Of a DNA stretch of 64,000 nt, positions 12,413 to 22,816 are shown piece after piece. The stretch is from Earliella scabrosa. Taxonomy: Eukaryota; Basidiomycota; Agaricomycetes; Polyporales; Polyporaceae. The translations under genes were made by a program, and so were the position numbers. The stretch's first letter is position 1. The number at the start of each line of letters is the position of its first letter. Where the stretch lies: positions 992,001 through 1,056,000 of the forward strand of contig JABYQQ010000013.1 of assembly GCA_022605405.1 (NCBI GenBank), read 5' to 3'. A model generated the notes under the pieces. It was not told the DNA's origin, did no database searches, and worked only from the letters and a program-made list of their open reading frames with translations.

Positions 12413-13565
12413 AGCACGTCGAAATCCTGGGGCGGGTTTATATAGGCCAGAGCGGGACGGGGTGGTGACTCACATACGAAAGGCTACAGTATACGAGCTC
12501 TACGCGCGGGATCTATGCGCGTTTGTTATAAAGCTGCAAGGGCGGCGTGAGCGAACGGTGCGGGCGACAAGAGGGAAACGCGACAAAAGAAGGGCGGGCA
12601 ATGCGGCGGTCGTGCGGGGAAAAGAAAGCAAGAGACGCGTCGCAACGCGTCGGCTGGGGGTGGGGCGGACACGAAGGGGACAAGGAGAGAAAGACTGACC
12701 AGTATGGTACGCAGGGAGGAGGCTGAGGGAGCGGGGGAGGAGAAGGAGGGAGAGGCGGCCTCTTAGGTTGGCAGGACGCTAACCTCGTGGCGGGAGGAGA
12801 GCGCGAGTCCGTCGGCGGTCGCGTCGAAAATGGGGGCAAAAAAGGGGAAAATAAGAGAGGATTGGCATGTACCTAATTTGATTCCGCTGAAACTCGACGC
12901 GCGGTTCGAGTCGTCGGCCCAGATGACACGTGTAACGCTCCCCGCAACCGTCCGCGTCCCCCGCCACCGGCTCGACGTCCTCGCTTGCCTTTCCTGGCCG
13001 CTTACCTCACCACGCCCGCGTCCCAGTTGCCATCCCGGGCATCAGCGCCGTCCTTCCATCATGACGCGCCTGCACGCGACCCTGACGGACCACCTGCCCC
13101 CTCCCACGCCCGCCCCGCCCGCCTCGCCCCAATATTGCCCGCGAGTGTTCGACCCCGACTCGTCCGCCTCCGGTGCGCCAGCAACGCCTCCGACTCAATC
13201 ACCTCCCGCCTCGGTCCGTCCCAGCCCACCCGTGATCGAGCTCAGTCCCCGCCTCTCCACGGCTCGCCCGCTCGACAGGCTCGACATCATCCCGATTCGC
13301 GCGCCAGCCGCTATCGCTCGACCCGGCCATTGGCAGCGATTGGCTCACCCTTTACCCCATAAATTTTACGCGCAGAAGCTTCTGCGAGCCGAGGGCCCGC
13401 TCTTGCGGTCCATTCAATATTGCACTTGCTCCGACATGACGCATGGCGTGTGACGTGGGCTCTTTCCTCTCTGCTGTATTACGGACGAGACAATAAACGA
13501 GTAGATGCGATTCATAACATACAAGACGGCTAGACGTGACGGGGGCGAGTACGAACGGTGAAGGT
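12413..13565. other. Intergenic: PUF upstream region and kinesin-1 3' region
   Basis: This 1.15-kb gap holds the upstream region of the PUF gene and the 3' flank of the kinesin gene. On the PUF sense strand it is rich in CT tracts (12,715-12,790), common in fungal promoters. A CACGTG E-box lies at 12,927-12,932 and a pair of ACGCGT sites at 12,635-12,650. A 207-codon open frame on the plus strand (12,830-13,453) is Pro-rich and shows no family resemblance; I treat it as chance. Confidence 0.5.
12635..12650. promoter_or_regulatory. Paired ACGCGT (MCB-type) sites upstream of PUF gene
   Basis: Two ACGCGT hexamers sit at 12,635-12,640 and 12,645-12,650, about 225-240 bp before the PUF start codon. 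ACGCGT is the MluI cell-cycle box bound by fungal MBF (Mbp1/Swi6). The motif match is exact; binding and function here are inference. Confidence 0.4.
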
Positions 13566-16500
13566 CTATCGCGAGTTGAAGTTGAACCACGACTGTCGCT
13601 TTGCTGAAACGCAGCCCGGTCAGCAAACGACGCCGGCGCAGTCAGCCGAACAAAGAAGGTCGACTTACCGGTTCTGCGCACACAAAGGCAAACGGAAGAC
13701 GAGTGAGCAACGCCAACGCTTCAATAGCCGCAACGCGAACATCACATACCCAGAGTCCTCGGCCTGCACTCGTGCCAAAGGGTTCGCCATGCTTGGGGAC
13801 GCGGGTCCGGCGCTCGTGATCGCGGCGGCTGCGCTCCCGCCGCCTCCGCGCAGAGGCTTGGCGATCCGGCCAAAGCTTAATGACGAGGAGCTCGCCGCCT
13901 TTTGCGCTAAACGGAGCCAAATGTTTCAGCCCAAAACAACGGTAGACCACAATTTATGATACGTACCGCGCGCCTGGTCGAGCCGTTCCTTCACCGCCTG
14001 CAGTTGCGCCTCGAACTTCTGGTTCTGCACCGCCAGCCGACGGTCGGCATCCTGGAGCAGGGCCTCCAGGTTCTGTATCCGCTCGTTCCGTGCCAGCAGC
14101 TTGCGCTCTGCGATACCCGCTTCCTTCTTCAGAGCGGAGTTCTGGTCGACCAGCTAAAAAATTGCACAGCATCCGATTGAGCAAGAGTGGCATAGCGCGG
14201 TTTCCACGACCATTCTCAGCCCCTTACCTGCTTCTGGACGATCGTGAGCTGCTCGAGGTTCCGCTCGAGGAAGGCCATCTTCTTCTGCTGGGCCTTGCTG
14301 TTGCTGTTCCGGATGACATTGTTGTACTGTTCCTTGATTTCGTCGAGCTGGATCTCGAGCTCAACGACCTGCACGCGTGATCCATGAGTCCGATGACACA
14401 TAGGCGATAGCACCCCGAGTCGAAAAAAGCTAATACCTTCTCACAACGGTTCTGGAGGTCGCGCATGAGCGACTTCTTGACGCCGTCGAACTCGGCAAGC
14501 TGGACGCTGATGGCCTTGCGTGTGCGCTCCAAGTCCTGCGCACTCTCCGCCAAGTTCTTGCCTCCTTCAATGCCAGCCGACGTCACAGCGAACGCGCGCT
14601 GCCGGGCACATCAGCACATCAGCGACATGTGGCAAGGGAACGGAAGGCACGGTTACCTTGAGCTCTTCGTTGACGCTCTTCAGGCTGTCGATGGTGGCGT
14701 TGAGTGTACGTATTTCGTTGCCCTTCATCTCCAGCTGCTGCTTGAGATCCAAGACCTCGCCGGCGTGCGCATCACGCTTCGCCGCGTACTGCGCCTCGAG
14801 CTTGTTCTGCAGGAATGGCTTAGCCCTCTCCACGCTCCCAGAACGCCGATCAATGTTACCTTGAGTTCGGCCATGGACTCGGCAATGTCCACATTGCTGA
14901 CTTCTTCGTCATGGATCGTCTTCTCTGTTAGTGTGGGAACGCGGTCAGAAGGTGGTTACACCGCACAAACAGCGAACACTAACCAAGAAGCTCCTCATAC
15001 TCGGCCTCAAGGGCAGAGATACGGGACTCGAGCTCGTCCCGACGGCGTTGGTGCATCTCATTCTCCTCTTGCACCTGCCTGAGACGGTCGACGGTCTCGC
15101 GGATGAGGGTCTGGGTATCGCCCATGCGCCGCCGAAGCGAGACGATATCTTCGTGGGAGAGCGTGGAGACGGCCTCGTCGGAGTCGATGGCGTCGAGCTT
15201 CGCAAGAATTTGACGCAGCTGCTCGTCCTTCTCCGAGAAGGTCCCTTGCTACACACGCCATATCATGAGAATTAGTGCCTGAAGGCGCGAACGAGAGCGG
15301 AAGCGAACAGCGACGTACAGCGTCGAACTTTGCCATCATGAGCGCCATCTTCTCCTGCTTCCGCTTCTCCTTGTCCTCCGCCGAGGCATCCTTCTGAGCC
15401 GCCTTGAGGTCTGCGATGATCTTCTTGAGCTCCTCGAGCTCCGCCTTCGCATCCTGGTTCTGCTCCTTGAGGATGTCGATCGTGATCATGCCCTCCTTGT
15501 TGTCGTACGTGAGCCGTTCGACTTGGAGGCGGAGCTCGTTGAGCTGACCCGACATCGACTTGTTCTCCGAAGAGAGCGACGTCTCCTGCTCCTTGAGGAA
15601 CGCAAGCTCCTCCTTGAGCTCGGACACCAGCTTCTCCGCTGCCCTGAGCGAAGACTCCTTCTCCGCGAGCTGATCACTGAGCTCATTCTCGCGCTTGAGG
15701 AACTCTTCGCGCTCGTCCTTGTCCAGACCGACAACAGTGGGCGTTTGTGGTCGGCTGTCCAAGTCGCCACGGAGATCCTGGAGGAGTGGGTTGACGGGCG
15801 TCTGACTGCGGGTAGCGGATGGTGTGGGGGATGCAGGAGGCTTCTTGGCAGCGGCGGAAGCAGGAGCGCCAGCCTTCTCGGGTGTAGCCCAATCGGCCTG
15901 CTCGACGTGTCCCCCTGAGCGCCAGATCGCCAGCTCTGCCTCGAGTGCGGCGATGTATTTCTGGTACGACGAGTTGGCCGCATTCGCTTTGGAAAGCAGG
16001 TTCTTGAGCTCGAGTGGCGAGAGCTCTGCGTTGACACGGGCGGTATTCTTGATGGACTTCGCTCGAATACCGAAACGAAGGGTAGACAGGGTCTCTGCTT
16101 CGTTGTAGGACGACGGGGAACAGTTGATAATGAGGGTCGTTCGTGAGTTACCACCGAGCGACTCTTGCAGGATACGGGTGAGTTTGGAGTCACGATACGG
16201 GATGTGCTTCGCCTGGAGCGTACTCAGTAAGTGATGATGCGATCATCGATGACAGTAAACAGACCTTTGAGTCAGTCAAAGCGTTGATGACCATACCAAG
16301 TGCTGAGAGAGACTTGTTGATCTTCTTAGCCTCCTCCAATGTCTGACCGGACGCCCCCGTCTTCCCGACCTTCTCGGAACCAGCAAGATCGACGAGGTAG
16401 AGGTTACCAGTCTTCTGCGCACCCGTCTCCGTGTTCTTCTGGTTGATGGTTATCAGGAAGATGGAATGTGAACGAGAACTCTCCGCGTTCATGTCTGTGC

Positions 16501-17517
16501 GTAACAGACGATGTTAGTCTGTGTCTGTGCGGGAAACAACCACGCAACGTACTTGTATACGAGACGACACGTGCAGCACCACCTTGCCTCATGATTTCAT
16601 AGACTTCTTGTGCACTACTAACGTAGTAGTCTGAGAGGTTCTTCACGTACACACCCTTTGACTTCTCCTCGTGTACTTGAAGATTGTCGTTCTGGGCTGA
16701 ATGAATAGGCAAGTGAGCTCTCCCCATCCAACGACCAGGACGAGTAGCACTGACGTGCGAGGAGATCTCGGATCCTCTCCAAGTAGATCTCCATGTATGA
16801 GACCTTCACCAGGTATTCTATGTGGGCATCCGATTCTACGATCGACTGGAATATCTGCTCCGTTATGCGGGGTATCAATCCTTTCAACTCGGGGGAATCT
16901 ATATCGGCACCCTGTGTGGCGTACATCAGCACATACATCGGGTAAAGCTATACCTTACTTGCCATCATAGTGAAGGTCTTTCCACTGCCAGTCTGTCCAT
17001 ATGCGAAGACTGTGCCGTTGTAGCCGTCCAGAACATCTACAACGGGATATGTGAGTTCAGATGCAGTTTAATGGGCGGCACGATGTGGTAATCGCAAGGC
17101 AGACGTAAGGGGGCTTCGACGGACTCGGAGGAATCGCAGAGGGAAGATCGAAGTGGTATTGAACAAGCGATACATACCCTTCACAGTCCTGAGATGTCGT
17201 CAATACACGCGCAGCCAGCCCGAATCAAACGACTCACTCCTTGACACCGTATTCGAAGACCTCCTGCTGTTTCGTCCCTGGAGGAAACACCCGGTCGAAC
17301 GTAAAGCCATCCTTTTCCGGTCCCGAGCCTAACTGTGCCGATCGGATTTGAACGGTTTGGAGGTTGTCCGAGAAGGCTACTACGTTCTCTCCGCCCTCCC
17401 GTTGCTCAATGGCATTAGGCGGCCGGAATCTGCGAGCATTGCGCGGATTTGAGAGGTTTTGATACGGAACAATGTGGAGAACACTGACCGACACACAACC
17501 TTGATGTTCGAGGACAT
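13566..17517 (-). CDS. Conventional kinesin heavy chain (kinesin-1, fungal NKin type)
   Basis: A plus-end-directed motor for vesicle transport along microtubules. The start at 17,517 gives [19 protein letters not shown] after splicing an intron inside the Arg codon. Motor domain: P-loop GQTGSGKT (about 17,010), switch [12 protein letters not shown] (about 16,490-16,460, across an intron), switch [14 protein letters not shown], and [13 protein letters not shown]. The neck and stalk follow as long heptad coiled coils (about 15,760-13,990). The tail has the autoinhibitory IAK segment as [11 protein letters not shown] (13,848-13,868) and ends [15 protein letters not shown], characteristic of fungal conventional kinesins, which lack light chains. 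An 11-nt exon at 17,178-17,188 supplies part of E-T-V-K-D just before the P-loop exon. About ten introns. Family assignment is very secure. Confidence 0.95.
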
Positions 17518-18020
17518 GACGGATAATCGTTATACTGACTGAGATGAGACGAAAGGAGAGTCGGATGTGGCTCGAAAGCGTTGCGGACTGATCGTCCAGG
17601 TATATAGGAACCGTGTAGCAAGAGATTCCGTCTAGTGGTTGCACAAGATGAGATGAAGGAGGGTAGCAGAAGATGGAGACAAGACCGACGCGGCCTGTTG
17701 GCGAAGAGCAGGTCTAAGGCAGGTCAAGCAGACATGGACCAGGTATTTACGGCTGTTGTCAAGCACGCGCCAGGCGCCGCAAGCTTCGCGCACGCGTCCT
17801 TAGGCCTTAGCGCTCCATATTGGGCAAGCAACCATATATCAGGGAGGTTCTGTTCTCGTAGCGAACAAGATGTCTAGTGACATTGTTACTGAACATTGCG
17901 AGCTGTATAGAATACACAGATGGTGGTGGTACAGTAGATGAGACTCTAGGATGTCCAACGTTCATTGAAACACAGGGAATACGGTACGAAGTGGCGTAAC
18001 GTGAAGGCAAAGCCGACCAG
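17518..18020. other. Intergenic: kinesin-1 promoter and ELF1 3' region
   Basis: About 500 bp between two minus-strand genes. It should contain the kinesin-1 promoter/5' UTR and ELF1 3' UTR. One ACGCGT lies near 17,790. No coding potential or repeats were recognised. Confidence 0.5.
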
Positions 18021-18453
18021 CTACTCGTCGTCGCTGCCGACGGAAGGTGCCCGCGCAGGTCTACTGGAAGATGCGACTGGTCTGCGTACCGATGAAGCCT
18101 CCTTCTCAGCAGCATCGGCGGCATCAATCCATTCGGAGTAGATGTCAATGGGCTCGGTGAGGTCTGCGAGGATTGATCAGGACAGGTCGTATGATCGACG
18201 AGGAGAGGACGCACGGTTGGCTTTGCTCTGGTATCTCTGGTCGCAAACTTTGCATAGAAGCTGCGCGACGCCCTCCTTCCTGTTGATCCGGACAGAGACA
18301 GATTTGTCATGGTGGCAGAACAAACATGTAAAGCTGGTCTCTGCACATGTCGTGAGTAGAACCGTAGTCGGATATCAAGCCAGGACGCGCACCCAGCAAC
18401 TCTTTTCTGCGAGGAGCCGCAGGCTTGCGGGAAGACTTTTTGCGTTTGCCCAT
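18021..18453 (-). CDS. ELF1: Transcription elongation factor 1 homolog (ELF1/ELOF1)
   Basis: A small zinc-binding factor that associates with elongating RNA polymerase II and chromatin. Exons 18,453-18,393, 18,340-18,215 and 18,163-18,021 encode 109 residues. It opens MGKRKKSSRKP, the conserved basic tail, followed by the four-Cys zinc site CLFC...LCKVC (FTCLFCHHDKSVSV; GVAQLLCKVCDQRYQS), then LTEPIDIYSEWIDAAD, all diagnostic of Elf1. The acidic tail (VGSDDE-stop) is usual in fungal members. It is divergent from kinesin-5 with 198 bp between the start codons. Confidence 0.96.
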
Positions 18454-18651
18454 GTCGTCTGAGAGGTGGAGTAAGAGGACAGAAGGCGTCGGTATTGGCC
18501 GCCGCGCAGGAGCCTTGTAGAGGCCCAAGTCGTAAGCGCTGGGCGCACCCTCGATTCCCACGGAGCGCTCACGTGATGTACGCGACGCGCGCGTGTTGAA
18601 TTGTTGGTCGCTCCTCGTCTTGACCACCTTCGTTCGCTCTCATCGCCCGCC
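18454..18651. promoter_or_regulatory. Shared divergent promoter ELF1 / kinesin-5
   Basis: Only 198 bp separates the two start codons, so both promoters must lie here or in the 5' UTRs. It holds a CACGTG E-box at 18,570-18,575 and, at 18,580-18,594, overlapping MCB cores (ACGCG twice, then CGCGT), 58-72 bp before the kinesin-5 ATG. Function is inferred from motif identity and position. Confidence 0.5.
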
Positions 18652-21600
18652 ATGGCCTCTCGCCGTCCCCCATCCCGCGCGCGGGCAAATGGAACGTCTG
18701 CTATGCCTCCTCCGTCTACCACGAATATCAGACCTCGCTCCGTCCTTGCGAAATCCGACTCTTCCCAGCGATCAGCAGCTCTAGCCACTTCCCTCGACCA
18801 TCCTGCGGATCCTGGTTCATCCAATGGCGCCAGAGGCAGCTCCTCTTCTCAGCATAAGCTCCCGCCCGGAGAGTCCGACGCCAACATTAAGGTCGTCATA
18901 CGCTGTCGGCGGCGTTCCGAACGCGAAATCCAAGATAATTCCCCCATCATCGTTACTACCAATGGCGCCAGAAGCGAAGACATTACTATTGAGACATCCG
19001 CCCCCTCTACCAGCCTCGGCGTTGTCGCATTACCCACTACGCGAACCTATCCTTTTGACACGGTCTTTGGCCCCGAAGCCGACCAAGCCACCGTCTATCA
19101 AGACGTCGTTCACCCGATGTTGGAGGAAGTCCTGATGGGTTACAATTGCACACTGTTTGCGTATGGCCAAACCGGTACTGGCAAGACGTGAGTATATCCA
19201 ACACATCGTTGCGCTTGATCTTACGTTGCGCCAACAGCCATACGATGCAGGGCGATCTCGCCACTACCCCCATGGGTAACCCGTCCTCACAAGCCGGAAT
19301 GATACCCCGCGTTCTCTTCAAGCTATTCCAGAAGCTTGAAGCTACTTCTGCTGATTTCAGCGTCAAGATCTCTTTTGTTGAGCTGTATAACGAAGAACTC
19401 CGTGATCTGCTTGCCCCCGAACTTCCCGCACCGTCCGGCTCTGGTCAACCTATGGGTATGGGCGCGCATAGGGATGCGGCTCCTCAAACCAACCTCAAGC
19501 TGTTCGACGATGCGAACAAGAGGGGCGTCATCATCCAGGGTTTGGAGGAGACTCCTGTCAGGACTGCTGCGGACGCTCTTGCCCTGCTCACGAAGGGCAG
19601 TCATCGGAGGCAGATCGCTGCGACGAAGTTCAACGACCACTCCAGCCGTTCCCACTCCGTCTTCTCGATCACTATACACACGGCTATGGCTGCATCCACC
19701 GGCGACGGACTCCTGCGCGTCGGAAAGCTCAACCTCGTCGATCTTGCTGGGTCCGAGAACATCGGCCGCTCAGGCGCAGAGAACAAGCGTGCCAGGGAAG
19801 CGGGCATGATCAACCAAAGCCTGCTCACCCTCGGTCGCGTCATCAACGCGCTCGTTGATGGGTCTTCTCATGTTCCCTATCGGTAAGTCTAGTCTTAATG
19901 TCCGTAATAGATTCGTGCGACTGATCGTATCCACCAGCGAATCGAAGCTCACTCGTCTCCTTCAAGATTCGCTGGGAGGACGTACGAAGACGTGCATCAT
20001 CGCGACCGTATCTCCAGCCCGCTCGAATATGGAGGAGACCCTCTCCACGCTCGATTACGCCATTCGCGCGAAGTCGATCAAGAACCGTCCGGAGGTGAAC
20101 CAGCAGATGACGCGCAATGCCCTCATCAAGGACTACGTCGCCGAGATCACTCGTCTGCACGCTGACCTTCGCGCCGTTCGCGAGAAGAGCGGGATCATCA
20201 TCTCAGAGGAGACATGGGCCAAGATGACGACGGAACAGGAGCTCAAGGAGACCGAGCGCCTCGAAGCGGTGAAACAGGTCGAGATTCTCGAGGGACAGAT
20301 GAAGGCTCTCCGCGATGAGTTCGAGGAGGCCATGGCGCTGCTCAATCGTACCGAGACGGAATTGCGCGAGACGAAGACCCGCCTCGACGACACCACCACG
20401 GAGCTGGTTGACACGAAGCAGCAACTGACAGCGGTAGAGGGTGCACTTGAGGAGGAGATCGTCGTGCGTCAGGCTCACCAGAAGAGTGAAGAAGCTCTCC
20501 ACGGTGCCGTTTCGGAATGGAAGGAAGTCGCTCGGGAGTACGAGGGCGATGTCACTGGGCTCTTCGGCAAGCTTGGTACGTCGATCTATGTCCCTATATC
20601 AACGTGCTGACCTAACCGCCATCCCAGAGCGTAAGACAGCAGCCTTCGGATCGAATCTGAAGGCCGTGTCCACTCACAGCAAGACACTCCTCACCGAAAG
20701 GCAGACGATGTCCACGCGGATGGATGTCTTCATGAAGACCGCGACGCAGCACCTCAGCAAGGTCAAGGCAGAGACCGAACAGTTCCAGACGAAAGAGCTG
20801 GAAGCATTGTTCACCATCTCCAGCCGTCTGAAGGAGCAGCTCGAGAAGGTTCAGCAGTCCCTGGAACAAATCCGCGCCAAGGAGGAGACTTCGCAGGAGA
20901 CCGTTGAGATCATCCGTACCACGATCACCGAGGCGCAGGAGAACATGACAACAGGCTTCGCTTCCTGCGCGGAAGAACTGAGCAAGCACTGTAAGTCCAT
21001 ATGCAAGGAAGCCGAAGCTTCTAGCCTTGCGAGCTGCGCTGCAGTATGTACAACTTCTCCCGCTTCCGTGAGAACAATTTGCTAACCTGTGTCCAGGTTG
21101 AGAAAGCATTCGAGGACCTGGGCGCGCTCACCGAGGCAATCAAGCAAGAAGCTCTCGAGTTCATCTCCACAGAACGCAAAACCTTGCTAGAAGCCAAGGC
21201 CCTCGCGGACAACACCACCAACATGGAGATCGAGCGACTAGAGAAGCAGAATGCCCTTCTCCTACGTCTCCTCGAGACTGAGCGAATAGCGGCCAAGCGT
21301 TCTGCGGACGCTCTCATGGAGCGCGTCGCTGGTCTGGTCGGCGAGTTCCTCACCGACCGAGACCGTGGTTTGCGAGAGACGTTCTCGGAGATGACGGAGA
21401 GCAACAATGCGGCCGAACACGAGATGCAACAGCTTGGGCAGAAGCAGGGTCAACAGCTCGACGCAGCCATTGTTCGCGGGTCTTCGTGGAGCGAACACTT
21501 GACGAAGAGAGGTGTGGAGGGCAAGCGGCTTCGCGACGGTGGTATCAAGGTCAGTCTCTCATGTGTCGGGGTCACGCTCCTGTGCTGAACATGTTGCAGT

Positions 21601-22528
21601 CCGTCAACTCAGCCAGGGATACGATTCGCGAAGGCTTCGCTGGAGTACAAGCAGCCGTCCGGACATCCACCGAAGGCTTCAGCGAAGAGTTGCAACTCAT
21701 TGTGGAAGGCTCGAACAAGACGCTCACACAGGGTATGTGATCTTCTGAGTGATGTATCTCCCTACACTCTCTGACGCAACCTGCTTAGCCTTCGACCGTG
21801 AACACCGCGCCAAGCGTGCACGCATCGAGGCGACGAACGGTCTCGTCACAGAAGCACATTCGGGTTATCGCTATATGGAGCGGGGTATCGCTTCTACATC
21901 GCGAGCCATCGAGGGAACCACCACCCGCATCCTGACCGAAACCGTCAACATGTCCACCGCGGTCGATGCTCTCAACGTCGGCTCTACCACGTCTCTTGGC
22001 AACATTGGCCGCACGACGCAGAGCCTGATCGACGAGGGAACTCGAGAAGACAAGCCAACCGGTCATACTCCACGCAAACGACCCCGCAGGGTTGTGGAGG
22101 ACCTGCCTCCAACGGAGCACAGAGACATCCTGATTCGTCGTTTCAGGTCAAGAGGCATGTCGTCTGTTGGGAGCGAGACATTCCTTGCAGAGCACCTGCC
22201 CTTGCCCGAGGAAGAAGGCGCGGAATCCCCTGTGGTTGAGGCCATGAGGGTCGACTCCCCCGCATACGGGTCTCCGTCCGACGACGAGAACCGTCCGGAG
22301 TCAATACCTGGCAACTCGCCGCCTGCGCTGGTCAAGTCACTGGCGTCTTCATCCTCCTCATCAACATCCACCGAGACCGTCGCCCTCTCCCTTCCCCCGT
22401 CAATTCCCGCCCTCAAGCAACCGAGCAGGAGCGCGCTTCCGCAGTTGGGGACGCTCACAGACTCGAAGGCTGCGAATGTGGTGCGGACACGCCCCCAACG
22501 CACTCGTCGTACCTTCGGGCAACGATGA
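18652..22528 (+). CDS. Kinesin-5 (BimC/Eg5/Cut7) mitotic motor
   Basis: A homotetrameric motor that crosslinks and slides antiparallel spindle microtubules. The start at 18,652 opens [14 protein letters not shown]. The motor domain begins at about codon 80 ([16 protein letters not shown]) and contains P-loop [21 protein letters not shown] and [25 protein letters not shown], the last typical of kinesin-5. A long coiled-coil stalk follows. Near 22,052-22,081 is the BimC box, [10 protein letters not shown], with the conserved Thr-Pro that Cdk1 phosphorylates in orthologues to target the motor to spindles. The rest of the tail is Ser/Pro-rich. About seven short introns; one follows the P-loop Thr. 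Length of roughly 1,150 residues is usual for the class. Confidence 0.94.
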
Positions 22529-22816
22529 ACGTCCTTGTCTTGGATTAGTAGCCACGGACACCCCCATACTTCTGTATTCTTATTACTGCACTTTGTCGCC
22601 ATGCTGTCTCTGTCGGATCGAATTGTATATCATAGCGATGGAACGGTACAGCTATATACAGTCTCGTTCGATCGAGACTGACGAGTGACATTGGGCCTCA
22701 AGCATGCAGCCCAACCACAGTTGCGGCCGAGTATACGGTGCACCATCGGTGTGATTGTGTAGGCGAGGCATCTGCCACCACTACACAACCGGTGTATCCT
22801 CGATGGAGATGGAAGC

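Noticed and set aside
12830..13453. 207-codon plus-strand open frame in the PUF upstream region
   Set aside because: Pro/Ala-rich, no domain, no flanking exons; best seen as promoter/5' UTR of the PUF gene.
18652..22528. Kinesin-5 as a duplicate of the neighbouring kinesin-1
   Set aside because: Motor signatures, tail motifs (BimC box against IAK) and intron positions differ; they belong to separate ancient families.
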